This document shows, piece by piece, positions 22,920-31,540 of a stretch of 64,000 nt of DNA. Under the pieces are notes generated by a model. That model was not told where the DNA came from and made no database searches. It saw nothing but the letters and a program-made list of their open reading frames with translations. Position 1 is the first letter of the stretch. The number at the start of each line of letters is the position of its first letter. A program made the translations under genes and the position numbers. Source of the stretch: Allobosea vaviloviae (GTDB taxonomy: Bacteria > Pseudomonadota > Alphaproteobacteria > Rhizobiales > Beijerinckiaceae); contig NZ_LGSZ01000060.1 of NCBI RefSeq assembly GCF_001298265.1, positions 62,001 to 126,000 of the forward strand. Direction: 5' to 3'.

Positions 22920-24266
22920 TCAAAGCATGTAGCCAATGTCCGACGCCCCCGTGGGATAGGCGAACATCGTGCTTTTGATGGCTTCTGCCGTGATCCCCTG
23001 CCGGATGGCCAGCGCAAAGAGATTGATGACTTCATCAGCGTGCGGCCCAACCAGATGCGCGCCAAGAATTCGATCTGTCTTGTCCTCTACCATGACCTTG
23101 AACGCATAAGTTGGTTCGGCCGCCTGTCGCGCTGTAAACCATTCCGACGCCGTCTGGTGCTGCGTACGGAACCTGAGCCCCTGCGCGCGCGCGTCCCGCT
23201 CGCTGAGGCCGACGGCTGCAATGGGCGGAATCGTAAAGGCCACACTCGGCACGCCAAGGTAGTTGGGTGTTTGCGCGGTGCCGTTCAAAAGATTGGCCGC
23301 GACGATCTTGGCCTCATGACTCGACACCGGGGTCAAGGGCGGGCCCATCTGAGCCGCGTCGCCGGCTGCGTAAACTGCTGGGTTCGACACGCTCTGAAGG
23401 AACTCGTTCAGCTTCAGCCGCCCTTTGTGATGGGCCAACCCGCCAGCGTCCAGATCAAGCGATTCAAGCGCAGGGGCCCGTCCTGCAGAATGGACCACAA
23501 GATCGGCTTTGAGAGTCCGGGGTTGCCCGTCCGACGTGGCCTGGACAACGAAACCGGAGCCATCCTTCTCGATTGCATTGACCGCTGTATCGACATTCAC
23601 ATCGATGCCGATCTCGCGGAATTTCGCCATCAGCACTTCGACCAGATCTGGATCGAAATTGGGCAGCATGCGCGGGCCCCGTTGGAAGATCGTGACTTCG
23701 GCGCCGGCCCGCGCTGCGATATGTGAGAATTCCGCCGCGATAAAGCCTCCCCCAACCAGAACGATCCGCTTGGGGAGCTGCTCCAGCGCAAGAAAATCCT
23801 CGCTCGTGGTAAGGTGCTCTTCGCCGGGAATGCCGAGCCGTATGGGCTCCGCTCCCGCTGCAATCACGATGTGCCGCGCCTCGAGGGTCTCACCGCCAAC
23901 CTGAACGGTGTTTCGGCCCGTGAATCGGGCGCGACCGTGGAATGTTTCGATCCCTTTTTCCGCATAGCGCTGCTCGTTTTTCGCGGGGACCGGATCGGTA
24001 AAGCTGCGCTTGAACGCGATCAGCTCTGGCCAATTGAGGCGCACCTCACCTTCAGGCCCTTTGCCCCTCATACGCCGGACATGATCGATGGCAGTGGCAC
24101 CGCCGATCAACATTTTCTTGGGATCGCATCCGCGCAGCGCACAGGTCCCGCCGAACGGACGAAAATCGATGACCGCGACCTTCCAGCCGGCAGCGGCTGT
24201 CCGCTGGCTCGCCACCATTGCTGAAGTGCCGGTTCCGATGATCACAAGATCATATGCCTTGGCCAT
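22920..24266 (-). CDS. MerA-like FAD/NAD(P) disulfide oxidoreductase
   Basis: 448 aa. Class I flavoprotein: FAD site VIIGTGTSAM, redox motif GGTCALRGCDPKK (two Cys five apart, but CALRGCDPKK instead of CVNVGCVPSK), NAD(P)H site VLVGGGFIAAEFSH, FAD site VYAAGDAAQ. It has no vicinal Cys at the C-terminus (ends GASDIGYML) and no HMA domain, so it is not a normal mercuric reductase; glutathione reductase-like or dihydrolipoyl dehydrogenase-like activity is possible. Start at 24266 follows GGAGGG. It converges on merB, so it is not in the mer operon, though it may be part of the same resistance cargo. Confidence 0.8.
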   Translation of the reverse strand: MAKAYDLVIIGTGTSAMVASQRTAAAGWKVAVIDFRPFGGTCALRGCDPKKMLIGGATAIDHVRRMRGKGPEGEVRLNWPELIAFKRSFTDPVPAKNEQRYAEKGIETFHGRARFTGRNTVQVGGETLEARHIVIAAGAEPIRLGIPGEEHLTTSEDFLALEQLPKRIVLVGGGFIAAEFSHIAARAGAEVTIFQRGPRMLPNFDPDLVEVLMAKFREIGIDVNVDTAVNAIEKDGSGFVVQATSDGQPRTLKADLVVHSAGRAPALESLDLDAGGLAHHKGRLKLNEFLQSVSNPAVYAAGDAAQMGPPLTPVSSHEAKIVAANLLNGTAQTPNYLGVPSVAFTIPPIAAVGLSERDARAQGLRFRTQHQTASEWFTARQAAEPTYAFKVMVEDKTDRILGAHLVGPHADEVINLFALAIRQGITAEAIKSTMFAYPTGASDIGYML

Positions 24267-24481
24267 TTTGGCCCTCCGCTTTCCGCTGGACGGTGCAGCC
24301 TTCGTTGCGCGGGCAGGTTGCGCAGCCACGCTTGAGAGCCTAACCCGAAAAGACTTCAGCAGTTTCAGCCGGTTGCGATTCCGTCAGGCTGCGAGAGTTG
24401 ATGGAGGCCACGATGTCCTAGCCCAAAACCACTCGACGTGATCATGCACGCGGAGGGCCGCCGCGGTCGCAGCAAGGCTGA

Positions 24482-24765
24482 AAGGACCGCGAGAGCCGGG
24501 CGAACCTGGTCGTGTGGGTGGAGGTCGACGAGCGATATCGGCGCGCCATCCCGTCGGCAGGCATGATCGCCGTCCGAGGCTTGGTGCAGCGCGAAGGCGA
24601 GGTCGTTCATCTGGTGGCGCCCGAGGTTATCGATCTCTCGGCCGCGCTTGCCAGCGTCGGCACCCGCGGGGCAACGTCCGCTACCGGGACGGCTTCCCTC
24701 CCCTCACATTGGCTCCTGCTGGTCTTGAGGCGGAGTCGATCAGGGTTAGAAGGGATTTCCGCTAG
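24482..24765 (+). pseudogene. Frameshifted 3' remnant of error-prone polymerase dnaE2
   Basis: Translation from 24500 gives ANLVVWVEVDERYRR, then AGMIAVRGLVQREGEVVHLV and IDLSAALASVGTR, the OB-fold/C-terminal end of DnaE2. The reading then shifts frame and ends ...ESIRVRRDFR at 24765, which resembles the family's IRVKSRDF-type C-terminus. No upstream polymerase domain is present. It is debris of an imuA-imuB-dnaE2 type mutagenesis cassette, which often travels on alphaproteobacterial plasmids. Confidence 0.65.
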
Positions 24766-24976
24766 AACTCGGACCATAAAGGGGTGGCATCGCCTGGTCG
24801 GTGGGATGCGAAATCCACGGCGCGCGGCAGAAATTGCCGCAGTGACGGGCAGATTGTTCCACCACTCCACCGCCGCGCCAGCGCCAAATCCCCGGCCTTA
24901 GCCCTCCGCGTGTGAATGGTCAGGCTGGCGTAAGGATTGCTTAGCAAGTTTCGGGAACAACCGTGGGAGTAAGTGC

Positions 24977-25426
24977 ATGACTACTATCGGATCGACGTCA
25001 TATTCCGCCGTCACAAGCCGCTATGCCGCCGTTGAGCGGTCACAATCCAGCACCTTTGCCGATCAGATAGGGCAGGAAACAGCTTCGACGACAGGGCCTC
25101 AGTCGGGCAAGCTGGCAACTTTGTCGGCCGAGTTGAAGGAGCTTCAAAGGCAGCAAGTGAACATGTCCAACAGGGACTATCTCTTGGCCAACCTTACGCT
25201 GAAGGAGCAGGTTTCCACTGAAAGGCTCAATGCAGGGGAAGGGCTTGATGTGATCGGCGTGCGGTTTGAAGGTCGGATCTTCAATCTGGCAGGCAAGGCA
25301 TTTGGGCCTAGGTCTTTGGATTTCGCCAAGATTTCCTATAGCGACATGGTGCAGCTTGTAGAACCCGAAGATAAGCTGGGCGGCAATCTGGCGCAGCATC
25401 AGACCAGTATTGATATTCAGCTTTAG
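24977..25426 (+). CDS. Hypothetical protein
   Basis: 149 aa, starting MTTIGSTSYSAVTSRYAA, with a helical LATLSAELKELQRQQVNM stretch and a C-terminal half GVRFEGRIFNLAGKAFG. No signal peptide or membrane helix. The start at 24977 follows GGGAGTAAGTGC. Codon use is less GC-biased than in the tra genes. I do not recognise a family. It is isolated, between the dnaE2 remnant and IS debris. Confidence 0.55.
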   Translation: MTTIGSTSYSAVTSRYAAVERSQSSTFADQIGQETASTTGPQSGKLATLSAELKELQRQQVNMSNRDYLLANLTLKEQVSTERLNAGEGLDVIGVRFEGRIFNLAGKAFGPRSLDFAKISYSDMVQLVEPEDKLGGNLAQHQTSIDIQL

Positions 25427-25442
25427 TGCCCGACTCAAACCT

Positions 25443-25932
25443 CTACGAGGGATAGCAATACCTTGCGAGGCGGCGGGTCAGGAGCCTGAGGTTTGCGACG
25501 AGGATCCAGGCCTCGGCGCTGGCGATGGTTCTCTCGACGTCCTTTGCGAGCCTGCGGCAGCGGCCGAGCCAGGCGAAGGTCCGCTCAACCACCCATCTTC
25601 GCGGCAGGACTTCGAAGCCCTGCGCATGATCGGAGCGCTTGATGATCTGGAGGGTCCATCGTCCAATCTTGCGGAGGCGCCCCTTGAGTTTCTCGCCGCC
25701 ATATCCGCCATCGGCGAAGACGTGACGCAGCCAGGGATAGCGGTGGCGAACGGAGTTCAGCACCTCGACGGCACCGTCCCGATCCTGGATATCGGCGCCG
25801 TGGACGACGAGCCCGACCACAAGGCCGAGCGTGTCCGTCAGGATGTGTCGCTTGCGGCCCTTGATCTTCTTGCCAGCGTCGAAGCCCCGGACGCCGCCGC
25901 TGTCGGTGGTCTTGACGCTCTGGCTGTCGATG
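25443..25932 (-). pseudogene. IS5-family transposase, C-terminal fragment
   Basis: About 163 codons: IDSQSVKTTDSGGVRGFDAG, KGRKRHILTDTLGLVVGLVV, FADGGYGGEKLKGRL and the RRWVVERTFAWLGRCRRL block of the IS5/IS1031-group DDE transposases. The N-terminal half with the first catalytic Asp is missing. The break at 25933 is exactly the IS21 end, so the IS21 element inserted into it. The frame happens to run on into istB, producing an artificial 324-codon chimera. Confidence 0.85.
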
Positions 25933-26724
25933 TGTCCAGCGACATTCAGAACTGCCCCCTTTTCGTCACGAAAAACTGACCCCCATGCCAATTGCTTTTC
26001 GCGGAGCCGATAGCTGTCTCCGCGGATGGTGATGACGTGGCTGTGGTGGAGCAGCCGATCGAGGATGGCGGTCGCGACGACGGGATCGCCGAAGACCGAG
26101 CCCCATTCACCGACGGCGCGGTTTGAGGTCACGAGCATGGCGCCGCGCTCATAGCGGCGGCTGACGAGCTGGAAGAACAGATGCGCGGCGTCGAGCTCGA
26201 ACGGAAGATAGCCGAGCTCGTCGACGATCAGCAGCTTGGGCTTGGCGTAGTGGGTCAGCTTCTCCTCGAGCCGCCCTTCGCCATGGGCCTTGGCCAGTTG
26301 CGCGACCAGCGTCGTCGCCGGCGTGAACAGGACCGAGTAGCCGGTGACGATGGCTTCGCGCCCAAGCGCAACCGCCAGATGGGTCTTGCCCACGCCCGGC
26401 GGGCCCAGGAGCAGCACCGCCTCGCCGCTGGCGATGAAGCGGCCCGTGGCGATCTCGCGGATCTGCGCCTTGTCGAGGGACGGCTGGGCCCCGAAGTCGA
26501 CAGCCGGTGAGGTCGCGCACGAAGGGGAAGCGCGCCAGGCCGCAGGACATGTCGATCCGGCGCTGGTCGCGGCGTGCGACCTCGCGCTCGCAAAACAGCG
26601 TCAGCGCCTCCCGGATCGTGAGTTCTCGGTGGCCGGCCTTGCCGATCAGGCTGTCGAGCTGATCGCGCAGCGCCGTCAGCTTCAACCGGCCGAGCAAGGC
26701 GGTCAGATGATCATGGTCGTTCAT
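25933..26724 (-). pseudogene. istB: istB (IS21 ATP-binding helper), frameshifted
   Basis: It starts MNDHDHLTALLGRLKLTALRD at 26724. The frame holds to FPFVRDLTG, then one extra base near 26500-26503 (GGCTGTCGAC instead of GGCTTCGAC-like) shifts it. The other frame continues FGAQPSLDKAQI, with Walker A LLLGPPGVGKTHL and Walker B LLIVDELGYLPF, to SYRLREKQLAWG. Its ATG overlaps the istA stop as usual in IS21. Confidence 0.8.
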
Positions 26725-27141
26725 CAGAAGCCTCCCCCGACAACCGCCTCATACTCCGCCAGCGGACGCAGCAACGCAGCCGGCGCGGGCGGCGATCTCG
26801 GCGGCGCCAGGTGAACCGGCCGCTCGCGCGTTCCCACAAGTCCGGCCAGGTGGGCATCGTCGACGATCCGGCCATGGCGCCCCTTTAACTCGGCATGGAC
26901 GGCCACCTCGCGCCCGCCATGGTGGATGCGCACGATCTCGTTGCCGACGGTGACCCGGACGCGCTCGCCGATCAGCCGCCACGGCACCGAATAGGCATTG
27001 CCGTCGATCGCCACTGCGCAATAGGCGCCGACGCTGCGCATCAGCTCGCGATGCGTCGTGAACGGCGGAATGCCCCTCACGGGTCTGAGGGCCCCGGCCT
27101 CCTCGCGCAGGAAGCGATCGATCGGTGCCTCGCCCCGCCAG
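26724..27141 (-). pseudogene. istA: istA (IS21 transposase), C-terminal fragment
   Basis: About 138 codons: WRGEAPIDRFLREEAGALRP, then FTTHRELMRSVGAYCAVAID, YSVPWRLIGERVRV and HHGGREVAVHAELKGRHGRI, the C-terminal beta-barrel region of IstA. The HTH and DDE catalytic core are absent. The 5' junction with merT DNA lies around 27137-27150. Confidence 0.75.
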
Positions 27142-27264
27142 AACGAGCGGCACGACGCAGCAAGATGAGGCGATCAACGCCGCCGTTCCAGCCAAGGCCG
27201 CAAAGCCTGCGAGCAAAGTTGGCGATCGGGCAGGCTGCTCTCGTTTCGCTGCGGGTTTGGCCAT
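27142..27264 (-). pseudogene. Truncated second merT (5' fragment)
   Basis: It starts MAKPAAKREQPARSPTLLAG at 27264 and runs LAGTAALIASSCCVVPLVLA, the MerT TM1 with its vicinal Cys pair, before being cut by istA sequence. It differs from the intact merT at 19590 (ASTCCILPLVLF), so it derives from another mer operon rather than a recent duplication. Confidence 0.75.
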
Positions 27265-27393
27265 GGTGCCACCTGTCATGCGTGCGCCTGCTTATTCGGT
27301 AGCATCCCGCACCGATATCTATGCGAATTAAGCGGAATCATAATCACAGGGTGCGAGGCCATCGTGGCCGGCCTCGCCCTTCGGCGGTGGGTT
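27265..27393. other. Intergenic region with strong hairpin
   Basis: GCGAGGCC (27353-27360) pairs with GGCCTCGC (27370-27377) just past the stop of the TauE/SafE gene. The transcript would have no U-tract after it, so it may only protect the 3' end. Upstream of the merT fragment I see no clear MerR dyad. Confidence 0.4.
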
Positions 27394-28203
27394 TCAGGCG
27401 TGCCGCCAGACCTTCACGGCCGAGATGAGCAGGATCACGGCAAGGGTTGGTAGCAGGAAACCACTCGGCACGAGGCCGAGGAGCTGCCCGCCGATAAACG
27501 TGCCGATGATCGAGCCCGCCGCCATCACGAGCAGGAATTGCCGATTGCGCCCCAGAACGGAAAAGCTCTGGTCGCGGCTATAGCGCGTGAATCCGACGAT
27601 CATCGTGGGCAGGGACACAGCGAGCGAGAGACTGCCCGCCAGCTTGATATCGGCCCCGAACAACAAGACGAGCGTCGGAATCAACAGCTCCCCACCGGCG
27701 ACGCCGAGCAGTGAGGCGACAACGCCGATTCCGAAGCCCGCAAGGATACCGGCAACGAGCTGCGCCGATCCGGTCAGCAATGGCTTGCCTGCCGCCGCAT
27801 CATGACCGGCCACCAACACGATCGCGATCGCGACGAGCAAGACGGCGATCACCTTGTAGAGGGTTTCCGATTTTAGGCGCGTTGCCCACCCTGCCCCGAA
27901 CCACGCGCCGAGCAGGCTTCCGGCGAGCAGGTTCAGGATGATCGGCCAGTTCGCGGCGATCGTTGCGAAGGGCACCGTCGCGGCGCGGAAGGGCAGCGCG
28001 GTCGCGACGACGACGAGGCTCATGGCCTTGTTCAGGATCACGGCTTCCAAAGCCCCGAAGCGAAATGCGCCGATCAGCAGCGGCAAGCGAAATTCCGCCC
28101 CGCCCAGACCGATCAATCCACCCAAGGCCCCGATGACTGCGCCGCCAGTGAAGGCCGCAGGGGCATTGCGCGAGGTCTTTTCGGGTGCGGCGGCATCTGA
28201 CAT
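27394..28203 (-). CDS. TauE/SafE-family membrane permease
   Basis: 269 aa, about eight transmembrane helices, in two TauE/SafE halves each beginning with a Gly-rich loop (GALGGLIGLGGAEFRLPLLIG and GVVASLLGVAGGELLIPTL). Members export sulfite, sulfoacetate or other organosulfur anions; substrate unknown here. Start at ATG 28203 rather than further upstream. It is 60 bp behind the ModE-like gene in the same direction, so it may be regulated by oxyanions. Confidence 0.8.
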   Translation of the reverse strand: MSDAAAPEKTSRNAPAAFTGGAVIGALGGLIGLGGAEFRLPLLIGAFRFGALEAVILNKAMSLVVVATALPFRAATVPFATIAANWPIILNLLAGSLLGAWFGAGWATRLKSETLYKVIAVLLVAIAIVLVAGHDAAAGKPLLTGSAQLVAGILAGFGIGVVASLLGVAGGELLIPTLVLLFGADIKLAGSLSLAVSLPTMIVGFTRYSRDQSFSVLGRNRQFLLVMAAGSIIGTFIGGQLLGLVPSGFLLPTLAVILLISAVKVWRHA

Positions 28204-28263
28204 TGGCGGCCTTTGAGCGATATAGCTCACTGGCTATATCGACTCTAGGTAATGCCTGCCAGC

Positions 28264-28620
28264 TCAAACCTTGGGCGGCGCGGCGAGCGCGGCCAGCTCC
28301 TTCAGCTCATCGAGGGCGGCGGCGCGCATTTTGTCTTCGAGGCTGCGATAGAGCTGCAAGACGGTGCGGCCAGTGTCGGTTAGGGATGCCCCGCCGCCCG
28401 TGCGCCCGCCCTTTACCGACACCACCAGAGGCTCGGCAAAGGTGCTGTTCAACGTGTCGATGAGATACCACGCCCGCTTGTAGCTCATGCCCATGGCGCG
28501 GCTTGCGGCCGAGATCGAGCCGGTTTCCGCGATCCCTTGCAGCAGGGCGGCTTTGCCCGACCCCAGAAGCGTTTCAGGGGCGAGCGACAGGCGCAGGCTC
28601 ACATGGGGGAAGGTTCGCAT
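28264..28620 (-). CDS. ModE N-terminal-domain (winged-helix) regulator
   Basis: 118 aa, LysR-type winged helix as in ModE: LLQGIAETGSISAASRAMGM, SYKRAWYLIDTLNS, then GGRTGGGASLTDTGRTVLQLYR. It has only the DNA-binding half and no molybdate-binding TOBE domains, so any effector response must differ from E. coli ModE. It lies between ynfA and the permease gene, all on the minus strand. Confidence 0.82.
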   Translation of the reverse strand: MRTFPHVSLRLSLAPETLLGSGKAALLQGIAETGSISAASRAMGMSYKRAWYLIDTLNSTFAEPLVVSVKGGRTGGGASLTDTGRTVLQLYRSLEDKMRAAALDELKELAALAAPPKV

Positions 28621-28680
28621 GGTGTTTTCTAGCGGTCGCGCGAGGGTGCGTCACGCTCATCCGCAGTGCGTTGAAACGGC

Positions 28681-29019
28681 TTACCCGCCGCGCGGGCCAA
28701 AGAGAATGACTGCCGCCGCGACCAATGCGAGCCCCGTTCCGGTCAAATCCCATTTGTCGGGCGGGTGCCCTTCAGCCAGCCACAACCACAGCACTGAGGC
28801 GGCGATATAGACGCCCCCATAGGCGGCATAGGCGCGGCCTGCATGGTTGCTCGGGGCGAGTGTCAGCAGATATGCGAAGGCGATCAGGGCGGGGATTCCG
28901 GCCACGATCCAAAACGGCGATTTGCCCATGCGCAACCATGCCCAGAAGGCAAAGCAGCCCACTATTTCGGCCACCGCCGCACCTGCGTAGATGAGGGCCG
29001 TTGAGAGATACACGGGCAT
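28681..29019 (-). CDS. ynfA: YnfA-family small membrane protein (UPF0060)
   Basis: 112 aa with four transmembrane helices: [57 protein letters not shown] and [17 protein letters not shown]. The [13 protein letters not shown] motif is typical. The family is small-multidrug-resistance-like, with debated efflux function. It is probably the first gene of the three-gene minus-strand set. Confidence 0.85.
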   Translation of the reverse strand: MPVYLSTALIYAGAAVAEIVGCFAFWAWLRMGKSPFWIVAGIPALIAFAYLLTLAPSNHAGRAYAAYGGVYIAASVLWLWLAEGHPPDKWDLTGTGLALVAAAVILFGPRGG

Positions 29020-29123
29020 GCTGACCTCAGATTAGGACAATGAAGCTGACCTAATTGTGCCATGGAGCACCGTGACTTGCCAGCCCGCCCTCTCGCGTGC
29101 GCGAGATTGCTGTTGCAACCGTT

Positions 29124-30643
29124 TTGAAATGTCTCAGGCTGCAGCAAGTTAGAAATGTCTCAGGGCGCTACGGAGCCTCTGCCGGGGCTGCGGAGAGCCC
29201 ATGTTTCGCAGCAGCGCCGGCAGAGGCGGGGCGATTGGCGGCTTTCGCCGCGACATGACGGTCGACGAAGGAAATCCGGCCTCGACGCCCCTTCGGTCGA
29301 GGCGCATAGCCCCCGGCTTCGCTGTGCGTCTTGGGCGGCACCGGTTTGATCTCGTCCTGGCGCGCTTTCACCCAGGCCAGGGCCTCCGAGAGGCGCTTGT
29401 TCTCGACGATCGCCGTGTGCGTGACGCGCTGTTTCTTGTCGAAGACGCGATACGCCAGAGTGACGCCTTTCCAACGCACCTCGAACCGACCGTCGGGAAA
29501 CTCGTAGGTCTCGACGTATTTGCCGATCAGACCAGCCGTCAACGGCGTCTCGTCCAGAATAATCCGCTTGCTGTCGTAGGACAGGGCGAGTTGCTGAGTG
29601 ACATAGCGCTGCTCTCGCCAAGCCAGAATCGTATCGAGCTCCTCGGGGTTACGTTCTATCGGGCGATGAAGATCGTTCGGTCGAGCGAGATGTGACGGAA
29701 GGCGCGCTTTGAGGCGCCCGATAATCGCTGGACGGTAGGCGTTCGCCGCCACGATCGTCGATATCCCTTCGTGCCGCCGCTCCTTCACGAGACGGTCCTG
29801 CAGCGTGCGGTTCACGCGTTCCACCCGCCCTTTGGCTTGGCTCGAGTTCCCGCACAGGATCTCGATGCTAAGCTCGCTCAGAGCGCGCCCGAACTGCGTC
29901 ATGCCCTGATCAACCTGAGCCTGAGGCTTCGGCACGCGAAAGATCGATTGCTTGTCAGAATAGAAGGCGAGGGGTCGCCCATGGCTCGACAGATGGCCCT
30001 TCAGCGGCGCGAAATATGCAAAAGCGCTCTCAGAGTGCACGAAGCGGAGCGCAACCAGGCGACCTGTCGCATCGTCGATGAAGACGATCAGCGTGCAGCG
30101 CGGACCGCGATCCTCAAACCAGCGGTGTTCGCTCCCGTCGATCTGGACCAGCTCGCCAAAGTGTTCGCGGCGGACGCGAGGCTGGTGAAACTGGCGCCGC
30201 TGCTTGCGCGAGAGCCACAGGCCTTCCGCGGTCATCCACTTGCGGAGCGTCTCTCGTGAGACCGCCAGGCCGTGCCGTTCGAGTAGCATCTGGCTCGCAA
30301 GAGTTGGTCCGAAATCGCGATAGTTCTCCGCGACATAGGCGATCGCCATCTGGCGGACATGCGGCGCTAGCAAACGATTGGAGGGCCGGCCGCGGGCATG
30401 ATGGCGAAGGCCGGCCGCACCATCATCTGCGAACCGAAGTGCCAGCCGGTGCGCCTGGCGTCGCGTGACGCCCATCACCTCGGCCGCCGCCGTTACCGTC
30501 AATCGGCCCGCCATAACCGATGCCAGCACTTCGGCGCGGCGAAGCTCTCTCTCGCTCATCTCGACCCAGCCCATGCCAGACTCCCACGCTCAACGCCGAG
30601 GGGGAGTGTGACATTCCTAGTTTGCCACGATGAGACATTTTAA
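29124..30643 (-). mobile_element. ISNCY-type insertion sequence at the element/core border
   Basis: About 1.52 kb. The terminal 13 bp are TTGAAATGTCTCA on the left and TTAAAATGTCTCA on the right (inverted), 12/13 identical. Each end carries a second copy of the AATGTCnCA motif ~24-26 bp inward. It encloses one full-length transposase. No clear target duplication is seen (flanks CAACCGT and ACTTTGC). Confidence 0.72.
29168..30574 (-). CDS. ISNCY-family transposase
   Basis: 468 aa. N-terminal HTH LTVTAAAEVMGVTRRQAHRL, a second HTH region with RETLRKWMTAEGLW, and an rve-type DDE core: LVQIDGSEHRWF, TLIVFIDDATGRLVAL, and the catalytic Glu region NSSQAKGRVERVNRTLQDRL. The C-terminus is basic. The frame is complete and not frameshifted, so the element may be active. 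Start 30574 (MGWVEM) or 30559 (MSERELRR). Confidence 0.88.
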   Translation of the reverse strand: MGWVEMSERELRRAEVLASVMAGRLTVTAAAEVMGVTRRQAHRLALRFADDGAAGLRHHARGRPSNRLLAPHVRQMAIAYVAENYRDFGPTLASQMLLERHGLAVSRETLRKWMTAEGLWLSRKQRRQFHQPRVRREHFGELVQIDGSEHRWFEDRGPRCTLIVFIDDATGRLVALRFVHSESAFAYFAPLKGHLSSHGRPLAFYSDKQSIFRVPKPQAQVDQGMTQFGRALSELSIEILCGNSSQAKGRVERVNRTLQDRLVKERRHEGISTIVAANAYRPAIIGRLKARLPSHLARPNDLHRPIERNPEELDTILAWREQRYVTQQLALSYDSKRIILDETPLTAGLIGKYVETYEFPDGRFEVRWKGVTLAYRVFDKKQRVTHTAIVENKRLSEALAWVKARQDEIKPVPPKTHSEAGGYAPRPKGRRGRISFVDRHVAAKAANRPASAGAAAKHGLSAAPAEAP

Positions 30644-30678
30644 CTTTGCGCCTACATCTCCGATTCGCATAAGGTATA

Positions 30679-31527
30679 TTATGGAACCAAAACCGATGCC
30701 GTCCTGGGCATGGCACCGTCGACGGGAAGGCAGAACGGGATCCGCAAGCCATCGAACGCCACATCGACATCGTCAGGCAACATGCTGCGAAGCCTGGCAT
30801 AATCGAGGTCGGAGTGCAGATCCGTCATGATCGTCCGACGCGGCTTCAGCTCCGCAATCGTCGCCAGCGCCTGCGTGAGATTGAAGTGGCTTGGATGCGG
30901 TGCCTCGCGCAGGCAGTCGAGGATTAGGATGTCGAGCCCCGCCAGCGCCGCCTTGGCCTGTGGCGGGATCAGGCTGACATCGGGCACATAAGCGACGTCG
31001 CCGAACCGAAAGCCCAGCGCCTCGTAGTTGGGCCCGTGCTCGACGGCGATCGGCAGCGCGACGATCTCGCCGCCGGCGCCCTGGACGGCCACGGGCGTGC
31101 CATTCGCCAGGGGCCGCAGCTCGAGGATCGGCGGGTAGATGCTACCGGGCGGCGTCTCGAACAGATAGGCGAAGCGCGAGACCAGCGAGCGCGTGGTCAG
31201 CACATCGGCATGGACGACGATGCGGCGCCGGTTGTGCAGCACGAGCGAGCGCAGATCGTCAATGCCATGGGTATGGTCGGCATGGTCGTGGCTGAACAGC
31301 ACGGCGTCGAGATCCGGCACCTCGGCGTCGAGCAGCTGCTCGCGCAGATCCGGCGAGGTATCGACGAGGAGCCGAGTCGTGCCGGCCTCTTGGACACGTT
31401 CGACCAGGATCGAGCAGCGCCTCCGCCGGTTCTTCGGCTCGGACGGGTCGCAGGCGCCCCAGCCAGTCCCGGGCTTGGGCACGCCGCCGGAAGAGCCGCA
31501 ACCGAGAATCGTCAGTGTCAGGGTCAT
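30679..31527 (-). CDS. MBL-fold metallohydrolase (PhnP/YycJ-like)
   Basis: 282 aa. TLTILGCGSSGGVPKPGTGW, then LFSHDHADHTHGIDDLR (metal-binding HxHxDH), VEHGPNYEALGFR and a late LHSDLDY, as in PhnP-like phosphodiesterases. In this order the gene normally follows tatD, here with a 13-nt gap. The last ~20 residues after FDGLRIP look unusual for the family and the ISNCY end is only 35 bp beyond the stop. The native C-terminus may therefore have been replaced at the border. Start ATG 31527. Confidence 0.8.
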   Translation of the reverse strand: MTLTLTILGCGSSGGVPKPGTGWGACDPSEPKNRRRRCSILVERVQEAGTTRLLVDTSPDLREQLLDAEVPDLDAVLFSHDHADHTHGIDDLRSLVLHNRRRIVVHADVLTTRSLVSRFAYLFETPPGSIYPPILELRPLANGTPVAVQGAGGEIVALPIAVEHGPNYEALGFRFGDVAYVPDVSLIPPQAKAALAGLDILILDCLREAPHPSHFNLTQALATIAELKPRRTIMTDLHSDLDYARLRSMLPDDVDVAFDGLRIPFCLPVDGAMPRTASVLVP

Positions 31528-31540
31528 GTCCGGGCGTGCC

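Larger units (their letters stand above)
25933..27141 (-). mobile_element. Truncated IS21-family element
   Basis: The intact end is at 25933 (TGTCCAGCGACATTCAG, with the family's TG terminal dinucleotide), followed by the repeated GACCCCC/CGTCA blocks usual at IS21 ends. istB is frameshifted and only the C-terminal end of istA remains. The other end is lost at about 27141, where the sequence changes into a merT 5' fragment. Not mobile on its own. Confidence 0.75.
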
